NCBI GenBank assembly: GCA_003427395.1
Contig: BFEA01000265.1
Coordinates: forward strand, 628,291 to 656,497
Direction: 5' to 3'
DNA length: 28,207 bases
From: Chara braunii
Lineage: Eukaryota; Streptophyta; Charophyceae; Charales; Characeae
Shown in pieces: positions 20,271 to 28,207 of this stretch; the first letter of the stretch is position 1, and every line of letters begins with the position of its first letter. The notes under the pieces are model-generated. The model was given only the letters and a program-made list of their open reading frames with translations. It was not told the origin of the DNA and did not search any database. A program made the translations under genes and the position numbers.

Positions 20271-21900
20271 AAACCGATAGGGAATGCGTGAGCTATAAGC
20301 TCACCCCTCCGTATTCACCATCTCCTCCATGCCCTTCTTCAACGTGCATCTGGCGTAACAACGTACCGGATTCAATCCCCCTTTTTTCTTACTGCGCAGC
20401 CCCTTGCTCACGCCCTCCTACACCAACTCGTTTATCGTAGCGCACTGCGCTATAGTTGCGTATGTTTGACAACCTCCGCTAACCTGACGAAAACTTTGAG
20501 GAGAAACAGTTACTAGATGGCTCGACTGACTTGCGCAGCCATACGCACGTCCACCGAACAATTTGCACATTGGTGTTGCGGCGTGCATTCCGCTACAGCC
20601 TACTCCTGCCTACCCCGCGTGCACCTGGCTCATTCCAACGGCTAGGTTCTGCCTTTCCCTTTTGTTGCCTGCCTCCTCGTACTAGCCTCAACCCGTCAAT
20701 CTCTTCCCAGCTGGCGCAGCGCCCGATCAGCGTCCGGTTCCCCTACGAAGCTTTGAGGCGAAGTACCCGTCGGCCAGTTTGGACGACCGATTCTGCAAGC
20801 CAATTTTCACTGGCCCCTCCTTCTATGCTTGCCGACTGTGTGTGCTAGCGCTTCGGGCCCTTGTCAGAGGTTCCCAACAAGCTGAGTCAAGCAGACCACG
20901 GGCACAAAGTCGTGGGTGAGGGCGCTGATACAGATCTCGGTGGTAGTAGCAAATATTTAGATAAGAACTTTATAACTAACGTGAGAAGGGGTTCTTCACG
21001 TGAATAGTCGTGCCTCGTTGACCCCCGACTTGGTGCCCCCACTCCCCACGTACACGGCACAATCCATCTTTTAATGATACCCTGTGAGCACGCTCATACT
21101 CAAACCGCTTACTGTAGATGGCGGGATCAGGCGGTACATCCCTCATTTGACCTCCGCCTCTACCGTAAGTCAGACTCCCACCGACTGACTCGCCCGCCGA
21201 TTCGTATTTTCAAAGTTGGGCAAGTAAAAACCGCTTAAAAAATAAATAAAACACAAATCACTATAAAAACAAGCCGCGGGGTGAGAGGTGAAAAGGGGAG
21301 CTATCCACACTACCTTGACACAACGGGTGGCAACACCGTGGCAAATAGCCTAGCAGGGTCCTCAACCCCTCGGTCCCTTTGCGCCATCCTGATATTCTTC
21401 CGTCATCGCCACTCGATCTTGGACCCTGAATCTCTTGAAAGTCCGATGCTATAACCAATAGAATTAGTCTCAAGGTTGAACCTAACACAAGCGGTCATCT
21501 ATATAAACGGACATTGCGCGACTCGCAGATTTACTAAAACAATCTCAAAATCACATGGTTGTCAATGCCGTCCTTTCACACGTACGCACAGGTCACAGGT
21601 AAGTGCACCAATCATGAGACTGAATCTTTTCAACCTTGGTTTAATCAGAGACCAAAATCTGGTTGGCAACTACGCCGACTTTCACAATCATCAATCAAGA
21701 ACAAAAAGATCACGCGCGCCTCAAATATGTGCGTTCACACACTCTGTACTCTAGTAAACCATCCAGTCAACGTAAACCGCAGACACAACCGTGTCTCACG
21801 CGGTATATTTTTAAATCGAACTTATTCTCTATTATTTGCAGAAACCAGGGCGGATACCCTAGTAAGGGTATTCTCACCGATAACGCACCTTTGAGAATTA
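20271..21900. other. Unassigned C-rich sequence
   Basis: The region is unusually cytosine-rich on the plus strand, with many short overlapping frames (20281-20440, 20531-20848, 21476-21914) that show no recognisable motifs. No repeat structure is obvious. Confidence 0.35.
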
Positions 21901-23480
21901 GAATAAAACGATAGCGAAAATCCTTATTCAAAAGGCAAGTTACTTTTCCCTTGCGACTTCCCCTCCCGATGTTTTTTTCCGACCCTTGTTTTTTCCTCTC
22001 CACTTCACATCTCTCTACTCCTTTATAAGTGATCCCTCCTCCTCTTTTTTTCTCGCTCTCTATAATCTCGTTCCTCCCTTGTCATCTGGATCCGTTTGAA
22101 TGTCTATAAGCTATACTTCCGTAAAAAATCAGAATGTGTTGTGTTCGGGGAAAACGACCTTGGTTATCTCTCCTCCCTTCCTCGTGATTCCCGACTCCTT
22201 CCCATTTTGTCCATTCTCTTCGCCTTTCTTTTCCTTCTTCCTCCTGCTCAATCCTCCCTCACTATCTTGCTTATGATCGAGTTCCGATAGCAATACCTCC
22301 TCCCCTACTTGTTTCATTACTCACAAATATGTTCCTTCTTGAATACGTGCCGTTCATAATTTCACTCCCAGCTCGTAATCGTCCGCCTCGACGCTCCCGA
22401 TTTTTCTACCTCCTCGTGTCCTTTGACGCCGATTCTTGTTACTCCGACCGTTCACGAGTTGGCTCAGAGAAATCTAATGCTTGATTCGTCTTGTTTCCCC
22501 GTGTTCATTTTCCCTTTTTCCGTGATTTGTCCCCTCACAAGCTATTTTTCAGGTCCTTTCGGAATGAGGGTGTGTTCTATTCGGGGACACAACAACCTCC
22601 ACCTTTGTAACCATCTTCTTTTTTTCTTCCGTTGTTCGTCTTCTTCCCCTCTCTCTCTATGATACTTTTTTCCTCTCTCGTGTGTTTACCCGTTTTCACG
22701 TTCGCGTTCTTACTTGTTACATGAGATCAAGTCCACTTTGTCCTCCTGTGTCAGTTATCCCCATTCGTTCTCACTGTCCCATCCACTGACTTACTACTTG
22801 TATTCAGGCTTGCTTTCGCGTGCACATTTTTTGTTACTCGCGATTACTCTCGCGCATGTACCAGTGTTGGCTTTCACTAACTTTCACACCCCCACCTTTA
22901 CACTCACTTCCTGCGTGTGAGATCTCTCATTCGAGCTTAAGCTTGCCAGCTCATGCCACTTACCGTTACACACGCTATTTGCTTAGTCTCACTTGTTCTA
23001 ACTAGCGCTTATGTGGCTACTCGTGCTTGCTTGTCGGTTCACTATAAGTCTTGCTTGCTTTTATTTTGTTGCCGCAACACCTGTATTGGCTCGTCAACTC
23101 GTGTTTACTCTTGCGCTCCATTATTTTGCCCATGGTCGTACCCTAACTCCTATTCCTTCTCACACTTGCTCTCAAACTAACACACGTACTTCTTGAGTAG
23201 ATGATGTGTCTGAATCCGCATGTTTCAATGACTTTGATACTATCATCACGTGCACGTTAGGATTGATTTTTTTTTTTGTGTGTGCCTATGCTTATTTTAC
23301 CTATTTAGTCGCGAAACAGTTTTTGCTCAAAAGGTATATCAGTGTATCCTCCTTACCAATAGATGGAGCCTTTCCCCGGGTGCTAGTGCTGCCTACTTTT
23401 ACCAGCAGCACTAACATTGCAGGGGTGTTGTATATAAAAAAAAAAAAGTATATTCCCATGTTTTAGCGAAAGATTCATTT
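21901..23480. other. Pyrimidine-rich, strand-asymmetric region
   Basis: The plus strand is rich in T and C for about 1.3 kb. A TATA-like TTTATAAGT (about 22022) precedes a pyrimidine patch, which resembles a plant core promoter, but no convincing gene follows. From 22700 to 23200 the phrases CTCGTGCTTGCT and TTCACTCAC recur loosely, so the serine/leucine-rich frames there look like low-complexity translations. Confidence 0.35.
23384..23413. repeat. Perfect 9-bp hairpin
   Basis: TAGTGCTGC (23384-23392) pairs with GCAGCACTA (23405-23413) around a 12-nt loop. TATATAAAAAAAAAAAAG follows about 18 bp downstream. The function is unknown. Confidence 0.6.
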
Positions 23481-23637
23481 CCTCTCTCAAGCGTTCCATT
23501 TGGTTGGGGAGTGGTGTTCATTGTTCTGATTGCTCCCATAGTTCGTGGTAGGTGGGTGTATCGTATTTCTTTTACATATCAGTGAACTGCCCATAAAATT
23601 TAGGTACTATTCAAAGGGAAAGGTTAAAAGTTCCGTA

Positions 23638-23659
23638 AAAAAAAAAAAAAAAAAAAAAA
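23638..23659. repeat. Poly(A) tract
   Basis: This is an uninterrupted run of about 23 A bases. It lies about 100-190 bp before the SINE-like relic and could be an insertion tail or simple repeat. Confidence 0.7.
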
Positions 23660-23734
23660 GTTTCACTGAATAAGAAAAAATAAAATAAAACTATTTGTAC
23701 TAACTCTAACTGTCCAACATGGACATTTGTTAAA

Positions 23735-23850
23735 CTTTTGCAACGGTGAGAAGCCTAAATTCTCCACTCAATTACTCCTCACCTCGAAATCATGGGTTCG
23801 AATCCCAATCGACCGAAAATGGTCATCGCAGTACCACTAGGTCGTCCTCA
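23735..23850 (+). repeat. SINE-like relic with Pol III B box
   Basis: GGTTCGAATCC (23795-23805) is an exact B-box consensus and sits in a T-arm-like hairpin (TGGG, loop TTCGAAT, CCCA). Upstream, CTCACCTCGAAATCA looks like the 3' half of a tRNA, but no good A box or full cloverleaf is present, so this is not a tRNA gene. Downstream AATCGACCGAAAATGGTC then GCAGTACC matches the order at 4427-4472. Confidence 0.45.
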
Positions 23851-25219
23851 ACTCCCTATCAAAAGACTTTGTCGAGAGGCAGAATGAATTCGTTTCCTAG
23901 GCCTGCTGCTTGACAATCCGCACCTGAACCTATTTAGCTAACTCCCTCTTTGGGGACAGAAAAGTAGCATACTAGTTATAAATAGAGGGTTAAGCTTAGC
24001 CTGGTCAATACTTGGAGCCTAAGTCTCATTTAAAAATAAAACTTCGTCGTATTTGTTTGTCGTACTCATATTGCGATAGACAAACATGCGTTTTTAGTGT
24101 CTCGTCCTCATTGTCAGAGCCTATATAAATTATAAACCCACATTTGAGTTTTCAGCGAAGCAAGCCGGTTTCATATACCAATGCGTCTGCGTTCAATGTC
24201 CTCGGGGTTGAACTCATTAATTTGTTTTGTTGTATCATCGAAGATCTCGATAAACTTAGAATGATGTCGTTACATCCCGCACGACTTCTTCCATTTGTTC
24301 AACACTCCGACCACCACGACCGGAGGTTACTACTAATCCCAGTGTTGAAACACACGCCGTAACACCACGCGTAACTATTTTATGAAATTTATTTTATCCC
24401 TATGTCATCTATAAAAACATGGCAAAATATCATTGTTGGGATATTTGGTCCGACAACATTCCCAAACCCTATTAAGCGATGTTTATGCAAATAAAGACCT
24501 TCTGATTTAGCAAGTTCTCACAATCTGATCCTCCGAGTGACCATGTAGTTCAAGACTGCCACTGCCTTCATCAATGCGTTTCTCTCTACCGAGGTTTTAA
24601 CCCAAGTCTCTTACATATTCTAATAATACAAAAAATATTCAATATGACTTTAACTGGGGACACCGGATCAATACTACAGTCGCGGAAATCATCAAGGAAA
24701 TTAATGATTGTCCCTCGTCACATCCTTTATACTGTATTTTTCCAGGTTCTCATTGGTTGTCTTAAGAGTCGAAAACCACACTTAAATTTTTATTCTATTG
24801 ATGAGAGCTTTATTAAATCACCGTCCCACCTAAATTCTAATGCGAGGGGATCGACAACGAGGTTCTCAATTCACCACAGTCTGGTTGATCAAACCAGATC
24901 TGCGGCCCACTGCGTAGTTACATTAACGATGGTTGCCATATTGGTTATGCAATAATATGTAAGTCCTCCTATGCTATATTTTACATAGTTTCCAGCTTTA
25001 ACTTTCGATCCCTCCAATAACTGTTTGAAATGATTCCTTCATTGAAGAGGTTTTCCCTCCAGTTTCAGTTATAGACCATGATTGGAAAATCCCCTGCCTG
25101 ATTATACTTAGTCAGCAACCAACGCCGGAAGTTTTATCCCAACGAGCTCAATTTTTCATCATAGGCTTGATAATTGTTTACTCCTTCACACCAATCTCCT
25201 GATGTAGATGAACGATGAT
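23851..25219. other. Unassigned sequence
   Basis: No gene is recognised. A TATA-like TTATAAATAGAGGG lies near 23975 but leads into no convincing frame. Short frames at 24144-24362 and 24644-24955 have no motifs. Confidence 0.4.
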
Positions 25220-25222
25220 CTT

Positions 25223-25420
25223 TTATATATATATATCGTCACAAATAGAACTGTCCGGTAAACCGTAGGCAGAGAGAGAGAAGAGGACAACAAACGAGGG
25301 GCTGTGACTAACTGTTTCGTCGGAGTTTCACCGACTCATCAGGAGGCTGAACCCTCAACAGTCTGCAGAATCCCCTCACTGATTACACTGTAAATGATAA
25401 TCTACCTTAACCAAAATCAA
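25223..25420 (-). mobile_element. Hammerhead-bearing repeat with (TA)n tail
   Basis: Read on the minus strand, this element has the ribozyme (25362-25311), then GCCCCTCG, TTCTCTCTCTCTCTGCC, TACGGTTTACCGG, CAGTTCTATTTGTGACG and a (TA)n tail (25236-25223). A second copy of the tail half lies at 27656-27591, and a minimal one of about 10 bp at 26798-26789. All share the same CGTCA(C)-(TA)n end and differ in how far they extend upstream, as 5'-truncated retrotransposed copies would. The upstream limit of the element is not determined. Confidence 0.55.
25311..25362 (-). ncRNA. Type III hammerhead ribozyme motif
   Basis: On the minus strand, helix III 5' strand ACTGT (25362-25358) is followed by cleavage base U (25357). 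Helix I is GAGG (25356-25353), loop GTTCAG, CCTC (25346-25343). Core CTGATGA spans 25342-25336. Helix II is GTCGG (25335-25331), loop TGAAACT, CCGAC (25323-25319). GAAA (25318-25315) leads into ACAGT, which pairs with ACTGT through five Watson-Crick pairs, including the expected A15.1-U16.1 and C15.2-G16.2. Predicted cleavage lies between 25357 and 25356 after GUU, a permitted NUH triplet. Every conserved core base is present, so this copy is a strong candidate for activity. Confidence 0.88.
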
Positions 25421-25445
25421 AGTAGACTATCACTCACCCACACCA

Positions 25446-25454
25446 NATGNAAAN
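25446..25454. other. Three ambiguous bases
   Basis: Single N characters occur at 25446, 25450 and 25454. They indicate unresolved base calls and possibly a collapsed repeat close to the hammerhead element. Confidence 0.9.
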
Positions 25455-25574
25455 CTCTACAGACTGTCGGTTCACACCCCATCACAAGCCAGCAAAACAT
25501 CCACGAAACAAAGAAAGGTCTGTCACAATATATATCAAAGCAATATTCATAAATCTTTGGCAAACATTTTCCCT

Positions 25575-25710
25575 CCCCTCGTGAGGTCGTCACTTAATAG
25601 ATCAACGATGTTTATTTAATATAATATCAAATATCAATTTCAAAGACCATCACCAAAATTAATTTTTCATTCATCGTAAGGTTACCACTTAATGATTGAA
25701 CGAAGGGTCG
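25575..25710 (+). repeat. Two-unit degenerate direct repeat
   Basis: TCGTGAGGTCGTCACTTAAT followed by AGATCAACGATG (about 25579-25610) is echoed by TCGTAAGGTTACCACTTAAT then GATTGAACGAAG (about 25674-25705). The period is about 95 bp. Confidence 0.45.
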
Positions 25711-26165
25711 TGTCCTCCAAGTTTTGATCCTAAGTTTATCACAAACGCGCCTCATGGATTTTTTTTCAATAACAACACCATATGAAATATCCAATGAAAT
25801 ATGAAAAATCTTCGTATGACTCTTTACTTTGCCAGAATGCAAAAAAACACCAATTCCAGAAAAAACACACATATCTTTCTGATTTGCCGGATTTATCAAT
25901 ATCATAAGAAATATATACTTGCATTAACCTTCTTGTTTTTTTTTTCCCAAAAAACTTATTATATAAGGCAATTCACGAAAACCAAAATTTGTCCTGCAAG
26001 CATGTTACACCAAATTCGGGAATACAACAAAATGCTTCTCATTGCTGACCACTTCATACAAGTGACGCTGCAGACAAGGTTTCAATGACGCATATGGGAA
26101 AACGTCTACCCCCAAACTTTTCCACAAAGTCAACTAGAAAGACATACTCCTCCATCATCATAATT

Positions 26166-26203
26166 AAGAGAGAGAAAGAGAGAGAGAGAAAAAAAAAAAA
26201 AAA
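26166..26203. repeat. GA microsatellite and A tract
   Basis: Repeated GAGA/GAAA units run into a stretch of A bases. Lysine/glutamate-rich frames across it are artefacts of this composition. Confidence 0.7.
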
Positions 26204-26254
26204 GGAGAAAAAATATAACATGGCAATGCACAAGGAATGGTCAAACGTGCAACC

Positions 26255-26290
26255 AAAGAGGGGGGATATTGTGAGTAGCGGGATTCGCCC
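26255..26290 (+). other. Possible polypurine tract and LTR start
   Basis: AAAGAGGGGGGATATTGTGAG resembles the junction between polypurine tract and 3' LTR of plant copia-type elements, where a G-rich purine run precedes a TG-starting LTR. A TG lies at 26270-26271. No matching 5' LTR, primer-binding site or pol domain was found in the window, so this would be an isolated end. Confidence 0.25.
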
Positions 26291-26771
26291 TCGATTGAGC
26301 CTCTCTGCACTACTTCTCATGCGATGCACAAAATATAAAAAGTATGGTCATGTATCTACCCATGGTCTAGTGGGGGACCCAATCTCATTTTGCATATTTA
26401 GAGAGTAATGGGGCGAAACCCTTGATCGTCACGGTGCATTTTTTTTCTTTTGTGTGTCTATGGCATGGAATCGGATGACAAAAGACGAAGGGGATAAAAA
26501 AAGGGGTAAGAGGACGACATAGTAAAAGGGAGGAGGAACACGAGGAGGAGTCAGTCAATTGAGGAAGGGGGAAAGTGATTCTCTGTCGCGAGTGTAGCCT
26601 GCAGCAGGCATCTGCTTGTTTTTAGTAAATGCTATTTGTAGTAAGGCGTTCGATATTCTGCAATCTGAATAATGCTATGTTAGGAAAATATGTTGCTAAC
26701 CATTTTTTTTATACAACTTTTGAAAAAACATATCACGAGTTAAATTTTAAAAATATATTTTTTTTTGGAAA

Positions 26772-26817
26772 AATATATATATATATATCGTCACAAATAT
26801 ATATATATAAATATATA
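26772..26817. repeat. TA microsatellite with hammerhead-repeat tail
   Basis: Runs of AT surround CGTCACAAAT (26789-26798), identical to the end of the ribozyme-bearing repeat at 25237-25246. The hAT-like element at 26818 is inserted at its right edge; the flanking 8 bp is AATATATA. Confidence 0.6.
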
Positions 26818-27575
26818 CAGGGTTACCTGACCGAACGTTCGGGGGCCCCCGGGCTGGACCCCGAACGTTCGGGCGTTCGGGGTCCCGTTCGGGGGCCGAA
26901 CACCTCAAGGTTCGGCCCCCGCCTAAAAATGTTTCGGGGCCTAAAAATAAGTTTTTCTTTATGAATTTGTTTTTGTGAGTTCTCTACAATGTAGCCTACA
27001 CGCTTGTAAATTTTGAAGACATTCTGCCAAGCCAAAAAAACATATAAAATCATCAAAGATGGGGGTTTCAAAACATGCTCGCCCACTCACTATTTTATTT
27101 TTTTTTACTTTTAAGTTTTAACTTTTTGCTTTCACTTTATTTCGGGGCCTAAAAAAAATTAATATTTTTTTGAATTTTTTTTAATGAGTTATTAATTATG
27201 TAAACTACATATCTGTAAATTTTCAGGACATTTGTATATGCCAAAAGATAATTAAAAATCGGCAAAGACTGCGGTGTCGAAAAGGTGCAAGCACACTCAC
27301 TCATTTTAATTCTCTTTTTATTTTTTCTTATTTTTATCATGGTGTTTAGTTTCTGTATTTGATTTTTAATTCAAATTTGGTAACAAATTTGGATGTAGTG
27401 CCCTGGCAAATGTTGTTTAGTTTATTTTTCTCCATAACATATGTTTTGTTTCGGAATTTTTTGAAAACTTTGTTTTTTTTTTTTTTGGTCCGCGTTCGGC
27501 CCGAACGGCCGAAAGCTTTCCGAAGGGGTCCCGTACGTTCGGGCGTTCGGCCCGTCCCGAACTCCGGTAACCCTT
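26818..27575 (+). mobile_element. Non-autonomous hAT-like element, second copy
   Basis: The 758-bp copy begins CAGGGTTACC and ends GGTAACCCTT (last base changed from the expected G). Flanking octamers AATATATA (26810-26817) and AATGTATA (27576-27583) match at seven of eight positions, consistent with an aged 8-bp duplication. Subterminal zones are dense in CCGAACG/CGTTCGGG. The interior is the inverted equivalent of 9422-10170, with two diverged internal copies about 209 bp apart (CAAAG at 27054 and 27263). There is no transposase. Open frames over the ends (26823-26964) are artefacts of the GC-rich repeats. Confidence 0.75.
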
Positions 27576-27590
27576 AATGTATATATATAT

Positions 27591-27656
27591 CGTCAAATAG
27601 AACTGCCCGGTAAACCGTAGGCAGAGAGGGAGAAGAGAACAACAAACGAAGGGTTG
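27591..27656 (-). repeat. Truncated copy of hammerhead-bearing repeat
   Basis: The sequence matches 25237-25304 (CGTCAAATAGAACTG, CCGGTAAACCGTAGGCAGAG, GAACAACAAACGAAGGG) with a few substitutions, then stops just short of the ribozyme and changes to TA repeat. It shares the (TA)n-flanked 3' end with the longer copy, so it looks 5'-truncated. Confidence 0.7.
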
Positions 27657-27669
27657 TGTATATATATAA

Positions 27670-27672
<3 letters not shown>

Positions 27673-27714
<42 letters not shown>
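27673..27714. repeat. (TA)n microsatellite
   Basis: There are about 21 uninterrupted TA units. The third hAT-like copy begins 3 bp later. The tyrosine/isoleucine repeat frames on both strands are artefacts. Confidence 0.9.
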
Positions 27715-27716
<2 letters not shown>

Positions 27717-27719
<3 letters not shown>

Positions 27720-28207
27720 GGTCACCAACCCGTATGTACAGAGGTCCCCGGGCAGACCTCCGTATGTACGGGCGTTCGGGGTCCCGTACGGGATCCGAAC
27801 CCGACGGCGTTCGGCCCCCGCCAAAAATTGTTTCGGGGCCTAAAAATAATTATTTTTTTTCTGCAGTTTTTTTTTTGTGAGTTCTCTATGACGTGAGGTA
27901 CATGCCTGTACATTTTCAAGTCATTTGGCTAAGCCAAAAAATAAAAAATCGCCAAAGACACCGTGTCAAAACGTGCTCACCCACGTATTTTTTCACTTTT
28001 TACTTTTTGTTTTCACTTTAGTTCGAGGTCTAAATAATTTTATTATTTTTTGAAATTGTTTTAGTGGGTTTTGTATTATGTGAAGTACACATCTGTAAAT
28101 TTTCATGGCATTTAGCTATGCCAAAAAAAAATGAAAAATCGCCAAAGATGGCGGTGTCGAAAACATGCTCGCGCACTCACTAAATTTAATTCTCTTTTTA
28201 TTTTTAT
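27717..28207 (+). mobile_element. Non-autonomous hAT-like element, cut by window end
   Basis: This copy starts CAGGGTCACC and continues with subterminal CCGTATGTAC, CCGTACGGG and GTTCGGGG motifs. It then has the same A/T-rich interior with two direct copies 190 bp apart (GCCAAAG at 27951 and 28141). It is closer to the inverted copy at 9422-10170 than to the one at 26818, since both carry GTAC rather than GAACGTTC motifs at this end. The right end lies beyond the window. Confidence 0.75.

Noticed and set aside
20450-20512. CTGACGA followed by GAAACAG, resembling a hammerhead core
   Set aside because: The intervening bases do not form helix II, helix I cannot pair, and helix III reaches only three pairs.
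21955-22290. Promoter (TATA plus pyrimidine patch) with a following gene
   Set aside because: The downstream frame of 64 codons has no recognisable features, and the whole region is pyrimidine-rich, so the patch is not distinctive.
23735-23815. tRNA gene
   Set aside because: There is a perfect B box and a T-arm-like hairpin, but no credible D arm, anticodon arm or acceptor stem.
27417-27896. Frames containing long isoleucine/tyrosine repeats
   Set aside because: They translate the TA microsatellite and the ends of hAT-like elements.

Overview
The window looks like intergenic, repeat-dominated nuclear DNA of a eukaryote with a large genome. A plant or a plant-lineage alga is the best guess. 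There are no long intact reading frames. Microsatellites and long A/T runs are common, there are non-autonomous DNA transposons with clean target-site duplications, and there are many decayed satellite-like arrays. I recognise no intact protein gene, rRNA gene, complete tRNA gene or CRISPR array. Three isolated ambiguous bases near 25446-25454 suggest a draft assembly. The organism call is inference only.

Layout. 1-1000: a stem-loop and a coding-like remnant on the minus strand. 1000-3050: decayed sequence with a recurrent GGCAGCACCTCCC motif. 3540-3850: a plus-strand hammerhead ribozyme motif lying between two related direct repeats. 3850-6750: unassigned sequence with perfect hairpins and a B-box-like SINE relic. 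6766-8515: a degenerate array of more than 20 units, in many of which a short stem GTAGTAGGAT/ATCCTACTAC encloses a conserved loop. 8730-8900: two copies of an exon-like coding fragment; a third is near 18.3 kb. 9422-10170: a complete non-autonomous hAT-like element with a perfect 8-bp target-site duplication. 10865-11201: a related element with different ends. 12257-13330: a 541-bp tandem duplication. 16060-18030: three successive repeat arrays with different motifs. 18.6-20.3 kb: coding-like remnants on the minus strand. 20.3-23.5 kb: pyrimidine-rich sequence. 25.2-25.4 kb: a second, very well formed hammerhead ribozyme on the minus strand. 26818-27575 and 27717-end: two more hAT-like copies sitting in TA microsatellites next to fragments of the hammerhead-bearing repeat.

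The strongest signal is the pair of hammerhead ribozymes. Both have the complete catalytic core (CTGATGA, a 5-bp GTCGG/CCGAC helix II, GAAA), a closed helix I and an open helix III (type III topology). Both are followed 3' by a similar TTCTCTCTC...CTGC stretch. The 25.3-kb copy ends in a (TA)n tail, and two shorter relatives in the window share that same end. This suggests a dispersed, ribozyme-bearing retroelement or circular-RNA family, related in concept to plant retrozymes or to hammerhead-bearing Penelope-like elements.
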